Positions 20,168-56,200 of a DNA stretch of 64,000 bases are shown here, one piece after another (position 1 is the first letter of the stretch; the number at the start of each line of letters is the position of its first letter). The DNA is from Micromonospora sp. DSM 45708 (lineage in GTDB: Bacteria > Actinomycetota > Actinomycetes > Mycobacteriales > Micromonosporaceae): positions 3,162,001 to 3,226,000 of the forward strand of contig NZ_CP154796.1 of assembly GCF_039566955.1 (NCBI RefSeq), written 5' to 3'. Both the position numbers and the translations under genes were made by a program. The notes below the pieces were generated by a model, which was not told where the DNA came from, searched no databases, and saw only the letters and a program-made list of their open reading frames with translations.

Positions 20168-23100
20168 TCAGGACAGACCGAGGTCGCGGTCCACCATGGC
20201 GAACAGCTCGTCGTCGCTGGCGTCGCCGAGATGACGGCCCAGGTCGTCGCCGCCTCCGCCCTGGCCGAGCCGGGTGAGCATGGCCTGGAGGCGGACCGTG
20301 GCCCGGACCCGGGCGGCCTCGTCGCGGGCCACCACGTCGAGCCCGTCGGCGATCCGGTCGAGGTCGTCCAGCAGCGCGGTCGGGGTGACCACGTCGTCCT
20401 GGGCCACCTCGGCGTAGAGGTACTCGGCCAGCGTGGTCGGCGTCGGGTAGTCGAAGACCAGGGTGACCGGCAGCGCCACCCCGGTCGCCAGGCCGAGCCG
20501 GTTGCGCAGCTCGACCGCGGTGACCGAGTCGAAGCCCAGCTCGCGGAACGCCCGGTGCTCGTCCACCGACTCCCCGGACGGGTAGTTGAGCACGGCCGCG
20601 ACCTGGCCGCGGACCAGTGCGAGCAGCACCGCCATCCGGTCGCCGGCGGGCAGTCCGGCGAGCCGGTCGCGCAGCGACTCCGGGCCGTCGGGCACCTCGC
20701 CGCCGGTGGTCCGCTCGACCGTGCGCAGCCGGCGTACGTCCGGCAGGTCGCTGATCAGCGGGCCGGGCCGGGTGGCGGTGAACGCGACGGAGAACCGTTC
20801 CCAGGCGATGTCGGCGACGGTGAGGAACGCCTCGCCGTGGTCGACGGCCTGGTGCAGCGCGGCGATCGCGGCCTCCGGCGGCATCTCGGGTACGCCGTGC
20901 CGGTGCAGCAGCTCGCCGAACGGGCCGTCGGCCATGCCGCCGCCGGCCCAGGCGCCCCAGGCGATGGACGTGCCGGGCAGTCCGAGGCCGCGCCGGTGCT
21001 GGGCGAGCGCGTCGAGGAACGCGTTGCTCGGGGCGTAGTTGCCGACGCCGGAGCTGCCCACCGAGCCGGCGAACGAGGAGAACAGCACGAACGCGCCGAG
21101 GTCCATGTCGAGCGTCAGCTCGTGCAGGTGGTACGCGACGTCGACCTTGGCCGCGAGGACCCGCTCGATCTGGTCGATGCGCAGGTCGTTGATCAGGGCG
21201 TCGTCGAGCACCGCGCTGGCGTGCACCACGGCCCTCAGCGGCCGGTCGGCGGGGATGGCGTCGATCAGCGCGGCCAGCGCGTCCCGGTCGGCGGCGTCGC
21301 AGGTGACCACGCTGGCGGTGACGCCGAGCGCGGTGAGGTCGGCGACGAGTTCGGCGGCGCCGGGGGCGTCCATGCCGCGCCGGCTGGCCACCACGATGTT
21401 CTCCACCCCGCTGCGGGCGAGCCAGCGGGCGGCGTGCCCGCCGAGCGCGCCGGTGCCGCCGGTGACCAGCGCGGTGCCGGAGGGCTGCCACGGGTGCGCG
21501 GGCCGGCTGTCGCCGAGCGGGACGCGGGTGAGCCGGCGGCCGAGCAGTCCGCCGGGGCGTACCGCGATCTGGTCCTCCTCGCCGGCGGCGGTGAGCGCCG
21601 CGACCAGCAGGCCGGCGCTGCGCTCGTCGACCGCCTCCGGCAGGTCGACGAGTCCGCCCCAACGCTGCGGGTGTTCCAGCGCGGCGACGCGGCCGAAGCC
21701 CCAGATCATCGCCTGGCCGGGCGAGCGGAGCAGTTCGGCCCGGCCGACCGAGACGGCGCCGGAGGTGACCGCCCACATCGGGGCGGCCAGGCCGATGTCG
21801 CCGAGCGCCTGGACCAGCGCGACGGTGGCGGCGAAGCCGCCGGGCACGGACGGGTGCATCGGGTGGACCAGCTCGTCGAACGCGAGCAGCGACACCACGC
21901 CGGTCACCTCGGTGAGCGTGCCGTCCGCGCCGGCGGTGAGCGCCTCGCGCAGCAGCTTGCCGAGCACGTCCCGGTCGGCGTCGGTGGTGCTGACCGGCAG
22001 CGGGACGACGGTGGCGCCGGCGGCGGCGAACGCGTCGACGCACGCCTCCTGCCAGGGCTCGACGATGTCGCCGGTGGGCATCACGACCAGCCAGGTGCCG
22101 GCCATGCCGCGGTTGGTGATGCCGGTGAGCGGCTTCCAGGTGTCCTGGTAGCGCCAGCTGTCGATGTCGGACTGGCGACGCTGCTGCCGCCGCCAGCGGT
22201 GCAGCACCGGCAGCGCCGGGGCGAGCGCGTCGAGCGCCTGCCCGGCGGGGAGGTCGTCGCCGGCGAGCACCTCGGCGAGGCCGGACAGGTCGTCGCGTTC
22301 GACGGCGGCCCAGAAGCCGCTGTCGTCCGGGCTGCCGTGGTCGGCCGCCTGGTCCTCCCGCTCGGGGCCGCCGCTGCCGTCGAGCCAGAGCCGCTGGTGG
22401 TCGAACGCGTAGGTGGGCAGCGCGACGGTGTCCGTCTCGGCGAGGACGGCGGTCAGGTCGACCGGCAGGCCGATGCTGTGCGCGGTGGCCAGGTTGGTCA
22501 ACAGGCGGGTCGGGTCGTCCTCACCCCGACGCAACGTCGACAACGTGTGCCCGGCGGTACCGGTGTCGTCCAGGACCGCCGTCACCGGCATCGTCAACAC
22601 CGGATGCGGCGAGATCTCCACGAACGTCGTGTGCCCCGCCTCGATCGCGGTCCGGACAGCGGTGTCGAAGCGGACCGTGCGACGCAGGTTGTCGTACCAG
22701 TAGTCCGCCGTCATCGTCGCCGGGTCCACCCAGTCACCGGTGAGCGTGGACACCAGACGGGTGTGCCCGGCCCGCGGCGTCACGCCGGCCAGGTCGGTAC
22801 GCAACTGCTGGGCCACCTCCTCCACGGCGGCGGAGTGCGAGGCGTAGTCGACCGGGATCAGCCGGGCCCGGATGCCGTCGGCCTGACAGGCATCCACCAG
22901 ATCGGCGACCGCCTGCGGCGGACCGGACACCACCACGGTCGCCGGGCCGTTGACCGCCGCCACACCGACACCCTCGAAGCCGCCCAATCGGGCCGTCACC
23001 TCGTCGGCCGACAGGTCGACCGACGCCATCGTGCCGGTACCCCGCAACGCGGACAGCGCCCGCGACCGCAACGCCACCGTCTTCGCGGCGTCCTCCAGGG

Positions 23101-25138
23101 ACAGAATCCCCGCGACGCACGCCGCGCCGATCTCACCCTGCGAGTGGCCGACCACCGCGTCGGGTGTCACGCCGGCCGCGCGCCAGACGGCGGCGAGCGC
23201 CACACCGACGGCCCACAGCACCGGCTGCACCACCTCGACGCGGTCCAGCCAGGACTCGTCGTCGCCGGTCAGCACCGACACGAGGTCGACGTCCAGGTGG
23301 GGGGCCAGCGCCGTCTGGCACTCGGCCAGCGCGGTGTCGAACGGCGCGCACCGGCCGACCAGGCCGGCGGCCATCCGGGCGGACTGGGCGCCCTGGCCGG
23401 GGAAGACGAAGACCGGGCCGGCGCCGGCGGCGGACGCCGTGCCGGTGACCAGGTTGCCGGCCGGCAGGCCGGCGGCAAGCGCGTCCAGGCCGGCGAGCAG
23501 CTCGGCGGGGTCCGCGCCGACGACGACGGCGCGCTGGTCGAGCGTGGACCGGGTGGTCGCGAGGGACCACGCCACCGCGGCCGGGTCGGCCGGCTGCGCG
23601 CGCAGGTGCGCGGCCACCCGGGCGGCCTGCCCGGCGAGCGCGCCCCGGGTCCGGGCCGAGACCGGCCAGGCGGTGGGGCCGGCGGCGAGCAGGCCGCCGC
23701 GGCGCGGCGCGGGGGCGTCGTCGGCGGGCGTCTCGGCCGCCTCGGTGGCGGAGGGGCGGTACTCCTCGACGATGACGTGGGCGTTGGTGCCGCTGACCCC
23801 GAACGAGGAGACGCCACCGCGGCGGGGCCGGCCCAGGTCCGGCCAGGGCCGGTTCTCGGTGATCAGCTCCACCGCGCCGGCGTCCCAGTCGACGTGCGGG
23901 GACGGCGCGTCCACGTGCAGCGTCGCCGGCAGCGTGCCGTGCCGCAGCGCCATCACCATCTTGACCAGCCCGGCCACGCCTGCGGCGCTCTGCGTGTGGC
24001 CGATGTTCGACTTCACCGAGCCCAGCCAGAGCGGGCGGTCCGCGGGCCGGTCCTGCCCGTACGTGGCGAGCAGCGCCTGCGCCTCGATCGGGTCACCGAG
24101 CGTGGTGCCGGTGCCGTGGGCCTCCACCAGGTCGACGTCGGCCGCGCCGAGCCGGGCGTCGGCCAACGCGGCCCGGATGACCCGCTGCTGGGAGGGGCCG
24201 TTCGGGGCGGTCAGGCCGTTGGACGCGCCGTCCTGGTTGAGCGCGCTGCCGCGGATCACGGCGAGGATCGGGTGGCCGTTGCGTTCGGCGTCGGCGAGCC
24301 GCTCGACCACGACCACGCCGCCGCCCTCGCCCCAGCCGGTGCCGTCGGCGCCGGCCGCGAACGCGCGGCACCGCCCGTCGACGGACATGCCGCGCTGGCG
24401 GGAGAAGACGATGAACACGCCCGGGGTGGCCATCACGGTGACGCCGCCGGCGACCGCCAGATCGCACTCGCCGCGGCGCAGCGCCTGCCCGGCCAGGTGC
24501 AGCGCGACAAGCGACGACGAGCAGGCGGTGTCGACGGTGACGGCGGGGCCGTTGAGGCCGAGCGTGAACGAGATCCGGCCGGAGGCGACGCTCGTGGTGT
24601 TGCCGGTGCCGAGGTACATGTCGACGCCGTCCGGCACGTACGGCAGGCCCATGCCGTAGTTGGACGTGCTCAGCCCGACGAAGACGCCGGTGGCGCTGCC
24701 GCGCAGCGACAGCGGGTCGATGCCGGCCCGCTCGATCGCCTCCCACGACGTCTCCAGCAGCAGCCGCTGCTGCGGGTCCATGGCGAGCGCCTCGCGGGGC
24801 GAGATGCCGAACAGGGCCGGGTCGAAGTCGCCGGCGCGGTCGAGGAAGCCACCGACGCGGGTGTAGCTCTTGCCGGGCTTGTCCGGGTCGGGGTCGTACA
24901 GCCCGTCGAGGTCCCAACCCCGGTCGGCGGGGAACTCGGTGAGCGCGTCGCGCCCGTCGGCGACCAGGTCCCACAGCTCCTCCGGGGACCGGACGCCGCC
25001 GGGGAACCGGCAGCTCATCGACACGATGGCGAGCGGTTCGGTGTCCCGCGCCTCGACGGTCTGCAGCTTGCGCTTCGTGTCGTGCAGGTCGGCGGTCACC
25101 CGCTTGAGGAAGTACCGCAGCTTGTCGTCGTCGCTCAT
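20168..25138 (-). CDS. Type I PKS D: single module KS-AT(methylmalonyl)-KR(B2)-ACP
   Basis: The protein has 1656 residues and starts [20 protein letters not shown] (docking coiled coil). KS (~33-460) has DTACSSS at ~205. AT has [18 protein letters not shown] (~663) and YASHS (~764), so methylmalonyl. KR (~1000-1460) has GGTGALG (~1226), LDD, and [20 protein letters not shown] with Pro two after the Tyr (~1364): the B2 fingerprint, which predicts an epimerised methyl. ACP has GFDSV (Ser ~1535). The C-terminal docking region (~1580-1656) ends [14 protein letters not shown]. It should set C8 methyl and C9 hydroxyl. The start is preceded by AGGGA and lies 33 bases after the PKS C stop. The KR-ACP half is clearly a paralogue of module B2, both sharing NYAP and the HRHGxPEMPP loop. 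Confidence 0.95.
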   Translation of the reverse strand: MSDDDKLRYFLKRVTADLHDTKRKLQTVEARDTEPLAIVSMSCRFPGGVRSPEELWDLVADGRDALTEFPADRGWDLDGLYDPDPDKPGKSYTRVGGFLDRAGDFDPALFGISPREALAMDPQQRLLLETSWEAIERAGIDPLSLRGSATGVFVGLSTSNYGMGLPYVPDGVDMYLGTGNTTSVASGRISFTLGLNGPAVTVDTACSSSLVALHLAGQALRRGECDLAVAGGVTVMATPGVFIVFSRQRGMSVDGRCRAFAAGADGTGWGEGGGVVVVERLADAERNGHPILAVIRGSALNQDGASNGLTAPNGPSQQRVIRAALADARLGAADVDLVEAHGTGTTLGDPIEAQALLATYGQDRPADRPLWLGSVKSNIGHTQSAAGVAGLVKMVMALRHGTLPATLHVDAPSPHVDWDAGAVELITENRPWPDLGRPRRGGVSSFGVSGTNAHVIVEEYRPSATEAAETPADDAPAPRRGGLLAAGPTAWPVSARTRGALAGQAARVAAHLRAQPADPAAVAWSLATTRSTLDQRAVVVGADPAELLAGLDALAAGLPAGNLVTGTASAAGAGPVFVFPGQGAQSARMAAGLVGRCAPFDTALAECQTALAPHLDVDLVSVLTGDDESWLDRVEVVQPVLWAVGVALAAVWRAAGVTPDAVVGHSQGEIGAACVAGILSLEDAAKTVALRSRALSALRGTGTMASVDLSADEVTARLGGFEGVGVAAVNGPATVVVSGPPQAVADLVDACQADGIRARLIPVDYASHSAAVEEVAQQLRTDLAGVTPRAGHTRLVSTLTGDWVDPATMTADYWYDNLRRTVRFDTAVRTAIEAGHTTFVEISPHPVLTMPVTAVLDDTGTAGHTLSTLRRGEDDPTRLLTNLATAHSIGLPVDLTAVLAETDTVALPTYAFDHQRLWLDGSGGPEREDQAADHGSPDDSGFWAAVERDDLSGLAEVLAGDDLPAGQALDALAPALPVLHRWRRQQRRQSDIDSWRYQDTWKPLTGITNRGMAGTWLVVMPTGDIVEPWQEACVDAFAAAGATVVPLPVSTTDADRDVLGKLLREALTAGADGTLTEVTGVVSLLAFDELVHPMHPSVPGGFAATVALVQALGDIGLAAPMWAVTSGAVSVGRAELLRSPGQAMIWGFGRVAALEHPQRWGGLVDLPEAVDERSAGLLVAALTAAGEEDQIAVRPGGLLGRRLTRVPLGDSRPAHPWQPSGTALVTGGTGALGGHAARWLARSGVENIVVASRRGMDAPGAAELVADLTALGVTASVVTCDAADRDALAALIDAIPADRPLRAVVHASAVLDDALINDLRIDQIERVLAAKVDVAYHLHELTLDMDLGAFVLFSSFAGSVGSSGVGNYAPSNAFLDALAQHRRGLGLPGTSIAWGAWAGGGMADGPFGELLHRHGVPEMPPEAAIAALHQAVDHGEAFLTVADIAWERFSVAFTATRPGPLISDLPDVRRLRTVERTTGGEVPDGPESLRDRLAGLPAGDRMAVLLALVRGQVAAVLNYPSGESVDEHRAFRELGFDSVTAVELRNRLGLATGVALPVTLVFDYPTPTTLAEYLYAEVAQDDVVTPTALLDDLDRIADGLDVVARDEAARVRATVRLQAMLTRLGQGGGGDDLGRHLGDASDDELFAMVDRDLGLS
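22405..23410 (-). repeat. Methylmalonyl AT block, copy in PKS D
   Basis: Near-repeat of the AT blocks at 28075-29090 and 38350-39395. Its 3' linker matches the PKS B module 3 copy (CTCGGCGAGGACGGCGGTCA on the plus strand, near 22436 and 38385), whereas its [14 protein letters not shown] linker matches the module C2 copy. It is therefore a mosaic. Confidence 0.75.
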
Positions 25139-25171
25139 CGCGTCCCTGCCTCGATCCGCGGTTCGGTCATG

Positions 25172-36115
<10,944 letters not shown>

Positions 36116-36159
36116 GGTCCGCCCATTCCCTGTGTTGCCCCGAGCCGGCAGTCGTCACG

Positions 36160-50229
<14,070 letters not shown>

Positions 50230-50239
50230 CGTGGTCCTA

Positions 50240-50244
50240 CCCTC
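50240..50244 (-). promoter_or_regulatory. Ribosome binding site fixing the PKS B GTG start
   Basis: The coding strand reads GAGGG (followed by TAGG) ten bases before GTG at 50229. No in-frame ATG lies nearby, and the docking coiled coil begins at this GTG. Confidence 0.7.
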
Positions 50245-50276
50245 ACTCGGCGTACCGATGTCGTCGCGGCCGGCGG

Positions 50277-53200
50277 TCAAGACGTCTCCAGCTCGCGGTC
50301 GATCAGGTCGAAGATGTTCTCGGTGGTGGCCGACTCCAGGTCGCCGTCGTCGGCGGTCGTCTCCCGCGCGGTCAGCCGGTCCAGCAGGCCGTGCAGCCGC
50401 TCGGTGATGCCGCGGAACGCCTCGTCGTCCGGGTCGAGCCCGGCCAGCGCCGCCTCCAACCGGTCGAGGTCCCGGCCGACGCCACCGGAGGCGTCGGCCG
50501 CGCCGTCGGGCACGGCGATCCGCGTGGCCAGGTGGGCGGCGAGCGCGGCGGGGGTCGGGTTGTCGAAGACCAGCGTGGCCGGCAGCCGCAGCCCGGTGGC
50601 CGAGCCGAGCCGGTTGCGCAGCTCGACCGCGGTGAGCGAGTCGAAGCCGAGTTCCCGGAACGCGCGGTCCGGCTCCACCCCGGCCGGGTCGCCGACGCCG
50701 AGCACCACGGCGACGTGCGCCAGCACCAGGTCCCGCAGCGCCCGTTCGCGTTTCTCGCCGGACAGGCCACGCAGCGTCTCCGCGTACGCCGGGCCGCCGG
50801 CCGCCTCGGTGACCGCGCCGCGTCGCGTGCCGGCGCGGACCAGCGCGGTGAGCAGCGGATGGACCGGACCGCCGGTGCCCTGCGTGCTGATCTTCGCGGG
50901 CATCAGCGTGGGCCGTTCGGAGCGCCAGGTGGCGTCGAACAGCGCGAGCGCCTCGTGGTCGGTGAGCGCCACCAGGCCGCTGCGTTCCAGCCGTCGCCGG
51001 TCGACCGCGTCGAGGTGACCGGTGATGCCGCTGGCGGTGGCCCACAGGCCCCAGACCAGGGAAACCGCCGGCAGGCCGGACGCGCGACGGTGCTCGGCGA
51101 GGGCGTCGAGGAAGGCGTTGCCGGCCGCGTAGTTGCCCTGGCCCGGCCCGCCCATCAGGCCGGCCGCGGCGGAGTAGAGCACGAACGCGGTCAGCTCGTG
51201 GTGGCGGGTGGCGCGGTGCAGGTTCCAGGCCGCGTCGACCTTGGGGCGTAGCACCGCGGCGAGCCGCTCCGGGGTGAGCTTCTCGACGGTGGCGTCGTCG
51301 ACGACGCCGGCGGTGTGCACCACGGCGCGCAGCGGGTGCCGCGCGTCCACCAGGGACAGCACGTCGGCGACGGCGTCCGGGTCGGCCAGGTCGGCGGCGA
51401 CGAGCTGCACCTCCGCGCCCGACGCCTTGAGGTCGGCGAGCAGTTCGTCGGCGCCCTCGGCGTCCGGGCCGCGCCGGCTGACCAGCAGCAGGTGCCGGGC
51501 CCCGTGTGCGGCGACCAGGTGCCGGCAGAGCAGCGCGCCGAGCGTGCCGGTGGCGCCGGAGACCAGGACGGTGCCGTCGAGCCGGGGCGTCGGCGGGATG
51601 GTCAGCGTGAGCTTGCCGACGTGCCGGGCCTGGCTGAGGAAGCGGAACGCCTCGGGCGCGCGCCGAACGTCCCAGGTGCGGCGCGGCAGCGGGCGCAGCG
51701 TGCCGGCGGCGAACAACGCCATCAGCTCCGCCAGCATCCGCCCGACGACGGCCGGGCCGGCCGCCATCAGGTCGAAGCCCTGGTAGCTGACGCCGGGATG
51801 GTCGGCGGCGACCCGGGCCGGATCACGCGGGTCGGTCTTGCCCATCTCGACGAACCGGCCGCCGCTGTCGAGCATCCGCAGCGACGCGTCCACGTACGCG
51901 CCGGCGAGCGAGTTGAGCACCACGTCGACGCCCCGCCCGGCGCGGCGGGCCCGGAACTCGTCGACGAAGTCCAGGGAGCGGGAGGAGGCGATGTGCGCGT
52001 CGTCGAGGCCGGTGGCGCGCAGCACCGGCCACTTGCCGGGGCTGGCCGTGCCGTAGACCTCGGCGCCGAGGTGCCGGGCGATCTGCACGGCGGCCATCCC
52101 GACACCGCCGGTGGCGGCGTGCACCAGCACCGACTCCCCGGCGGTGAGCCGGCCCAGCTCGACCAGCCCGTACCAGGCGGTCAGGAAGACCACCGGCACG
52201 CCGGCCGCCTCGGCGTACGACCAGCCGTCCGGGATGCGGGTGACCATGCGGTGGTCGGTGACCGCGACGGTGGCGAACGAGCCGGCGAAGATGCCCATCA
52301 CCCGGTCGCCGGGTTTCAGGTCGGTGACGCCGGGGCCGACCTCGCGCACCACGCCGGCGCCCTCGCTGCCGAGCACCTCCTGGCCGGGCACCATGCCGAG
52401 CGCCAGCACCACGTCCCGGAAGTTGAGGCCGGAGGCGCGCATCTCGACCGCGACGTGTCCGGCCGGCACCGCGCCGGCCTCGACCGGCACCGGCAGCAGT
52501 GCCAGGTTCTCCAGCGTGCCCTTCTCGGTGACGTCGAGCCGCCACGGCTGCCGGTCGTCGGGCGGCGTCAGCACGCCGGTGTCGCGGGCGCGGACCAGTC
52601 GGGGCGTCCACGCGGCCCCGTCGCGGAGCGCGAGCTGCGGTTCGCCGGACGCGAGCGCGGCGGGCACCGCGCCGAGCGACGCGGCGGCGTCGTCCAGGTC
52701 GAGCAGCGTGAACCGGCCGGGGTGTTCGGACTGGGCGGAACGGACCAGCCCCCACACCGCGGCGCGGGCCGGGTCGCGGGGGGCCTCGCCGGGCGCGGCG
52801 GCGACCGCGCCCCGGGTGGCCAGCACCAGACGGGTGGCCTCCAGTCGCGGTTCGGCCAGCCACTGCCGCACCAGCGCAAGCGCGTCGCGGGCGGCGGAGT
52901 GGGCGTCCGCGTCCACCCGCTCCGGGTCCGGGTCGGGGCCGCCGCGCAGGTCGACCACGATCTCCGGTACGTCGTCGTCGCCGTCCACGGCGGCGAGCAG
53001 CGCGGCCGGGTCGGGGTGGACGGTCACCCGGTGACCGGCGGCGGTCAGCGCTCCGGCCAGCCCGGCAGGGTCGCCGCCGGGCGTGCCGACCTGATCGCCG
53101 CCGACCGGGTCGGCGAGGCCGGCGCCGGTCGGGTCGGTGCGGTCGCCGGTGAGCAGCGCCCAGCGGGTCGGGGCCGGGGGCTCGGTGGCCGGCAGCGGCG

Positions 53201-56200
53201 TCCAGTCCAGGTGGAACACGGCGGTACGGCGCAGCGCGGCGGTGCCGTCGTCCTGACCGGCGGCGACCGGGCGGAACGTCAGCGACTCGACCGTGGCGAC
53301 CGGGCGGCCGGCCGGGTCGGCGAGCGTGACGGCGACCGTGTCCGGGCCGAGCGAGCGGATCGTCACCCGCAGCCGGGTGGCGCCGTGGGCGTGCAGGGTG
53401 ACCGCGCGGAGCGTGAACGGCAGCCAGCCGCTGCCGGCCTCGGCCGGCGTGCCGAGCAGCGCGGTGGGGCCGGTGGCGTGCAGGGCGGCGTCGAACAGCG
53501 CCGGGTGCAGGCCGAAGCGGGACGCGTCGGCGGCCTGCGCCTCGGGCAGCGCCACCTCGGCGTACACCTCGTCGCCGTGGCGCCAGATCCGGTGCAGGCA
53601 GCGGAACGCGGGGCCGTAGGTGAGGCCGGCCTCGGCGGTGCGGGCGTACCAGGCGTCCAGGTCCGCGTCGACCTCGACGGCGCCGGCCGGCGGCCACTCC
53701 CCCGGCCCGGGTACCGGCTCGGAGAGCTGCGGCAGCAGCAGACCCTCGGCGTGCCGGGTCCAGTCGGCGTCGCCGTCGTCGGCGGGCCGGGAGTGCAGCG
53801 TGACGGCCCGTTCGCCGGTGTCGCCGGGCGCGCCGACGCGCACCTGCACCTGGACCGCGCCGGTGGCGGGCAGCACGAGTGGGCTGATCAGCGTGAGGTC
53901 GCCGACCTGGCCGGCGTCGACCTCGTCGCCGGCCCGGATCACCATGTCGGCGAGCGCGGTGCCGGGGACGACGACGGTCCGGCCGACGACGTGGTCGGCG
54001 AGCCACGGGTGGGTACGCGTGGACAGCCGCCCGGTGAGCACCACGGTCCGGTCGTCGGCGACCGGCAGCGCGGCGCTGAGCAGTGGGTGCGCGGTGTCCT
54101 GGAGGCCGGCGGAGGCGACGTCGTGCGCGGGTCGGACGGTGGTGGTGAGCCAGTACCGCTTCCGGTCGAACGCGTACGTGGGCAGGTCGACGGTGGTCGC
54201 GGGGGTGAGTACGGCGGTCAGGTCGACGGGCAGGCCGATGGTGTGCGCGGTGGCCAGGCTGGTCAGGAGTCGGGTCGGATCGTCGTCACCGCGGCGCAGC
54301 GTGGACAGGGTGTGCCCCGCCGTGTCGGCGTCGTCGAGGATCGCGGTCACCGGCATCGTGAGCACCGGATGCGCCGACACGTCCACGAAGGTGCGATGCC
54401 CAGCCCCGAGCGCGGTCCGCACCGCCTGCTCGAACCGCACCGGCTGCCGCAGGTTCGTGAACCAGTACCCCCCGTCCATGCTCTCCGGGTCAGCCCAGTC
54501 CCCGGTCACCGTCGACACCATCCGAACCCGACCCGCCTGCGGCGACAACCCCGCCAGGTCGGTGAGCATCCGATCGCGGATCCGCTCCACGGCCGGGTTG
54601 TGGGAGGCGTAGTTGAACGGCACCGGCTTCGCCCGCACCCCCTCGACCGCCCACCGCTCGCGCAACTCCGCCAGCGTGTCCGGCGGACCGGACACCACCA
54701 CATGCCCCGGACCATTGAGCACCGCCACCACCGTGCCGGGCACACCCTCGATCCGCGCCTGCACCTCATCGGCCGGCAGATCCACCGCCAACATCCCGCC
54801 GGAACCCGCCAGGGTGGCCAGCGACCGCGCCCGCAGGATGACGGCCTTCGCCGCGTCATCGAGTGACAGCACCCCGGCCACACACGCCGCGGCCATCTCA
54901 CCCTGCGAATGACCGATCACCAACGACGGCTCAACCCCGGCAGCCCGCCACACCTCCGCCAAACACACACCGACCGCGAACAGGACCGGCTGCAACACCT
55001 CCACCCGATCGAGCCAGGCGTCGTCGTCACCGGTCAACACCGACACGAGATCCACGTCCAGGAACGGCGCGAACGCCCGCTGACACTCGGCAAGCCGACC
55101 ATCGAACGGCGCGCACCGACCCACCAGACCGGCCGCCATCCGCACCGACTGACCACCCTGACCCGGAAACACGAACACCGGACCCGCACCGTGCTCGACG
55201 ACCGCACCCGACACCACGTTTCCCGTCGGGGTGCCCGACGCGAGCGCGTCCAGCGCCGTCAGCAGCTCGTCGCCGGTGGTGCCGACCACTGCGGCGCGGT
55301 GCTCGAACGTCGAGCGGGTGGTGGCGAGGGACCAGGCCACCGCAGCCGGGTCGAGCTGCCCGCCAGCGCGCAGGTGGGCGGCGAGCCGGGCGGCCTGCGC
55401 GGCGACGCCGGCCCGGGTACGGGCCGACACCGGCCACAGCCGGACGTCGGCGTCCACCAGGCCCGGGGCGGCGGGCGCCGGACGCGCGTCGGGCTCGTCG
55501 GCCTGTTCGATGACGACGTGGGCGTTGGTGCCGGAGATGCCGAACGACGACACCGCCGCCCGACGCGGCCGGTCCACCGCCGGCCACGCACACGCCTCGG
55601 TCACCAGCTCCACCGCGCCTGCCGACCAGTCGATGTGCGGCGACGGCGCGTCCACGTGCAGCGTCGGCGGCACCACGCCGTGCCGCATCGCGAGGACCAT
55701 CTTGATGATCCCGGCGACGCCGGCGGCGGCCTGGGTGTGGCCGATGTTCGACTTGATCGACCCCAGCAGCAGCGGCGTCTCGCGGTCCTGCCCGTACGTG
55801 GCGAGCAGCGCCTGCGCCTCGATCGGGTCACCCAACGTGGTGCCCGTGCCGTGCGCCTCCACCACGTCCACGTCCGACGTGGACAACCCGGCGTCCGCCA
55901 GGGCGGCCCGGATCACCCGCTGCTGCGACGGCCCGTTCGGCGCGGTCAGGCCGTTCGACGCGCCGTCCTGGTTGATCGCGCTGCCGCGCACCACGGCGAG
56001 CACCGGATGACCGTTGCGGCGGGCCTCGGAGAGCCGTTCCAGCAGCAGCACGCCGACGCCCTCGCCCCAGCCGGTGCCGTCGGCGGCGGCGGCGAACGCC
56101 TTTACCCGGCCGTCGGCGGCCAGTCCACGTTGGCGGGAGAACTCCACGAACAGCCCGGGTGTCGCCATCACGGTCACGCCGCCGGTGAGTGCGAGGTCGC

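Noticed and set aside
20124..22043. Upstream extension of the PKS E open frame over PKS D
   Set aside because: The translation is an Arg/Ala-rich shadow of PKS D. The docking coiled coil with a good ribosome binding site starts at 20123.
50230..51045. Upstream extension of the PKS B open frame
   Set aside because: It overlaps the end of PKS A and is low complexity. The GTG at 50229 begins the conserved docking helix.
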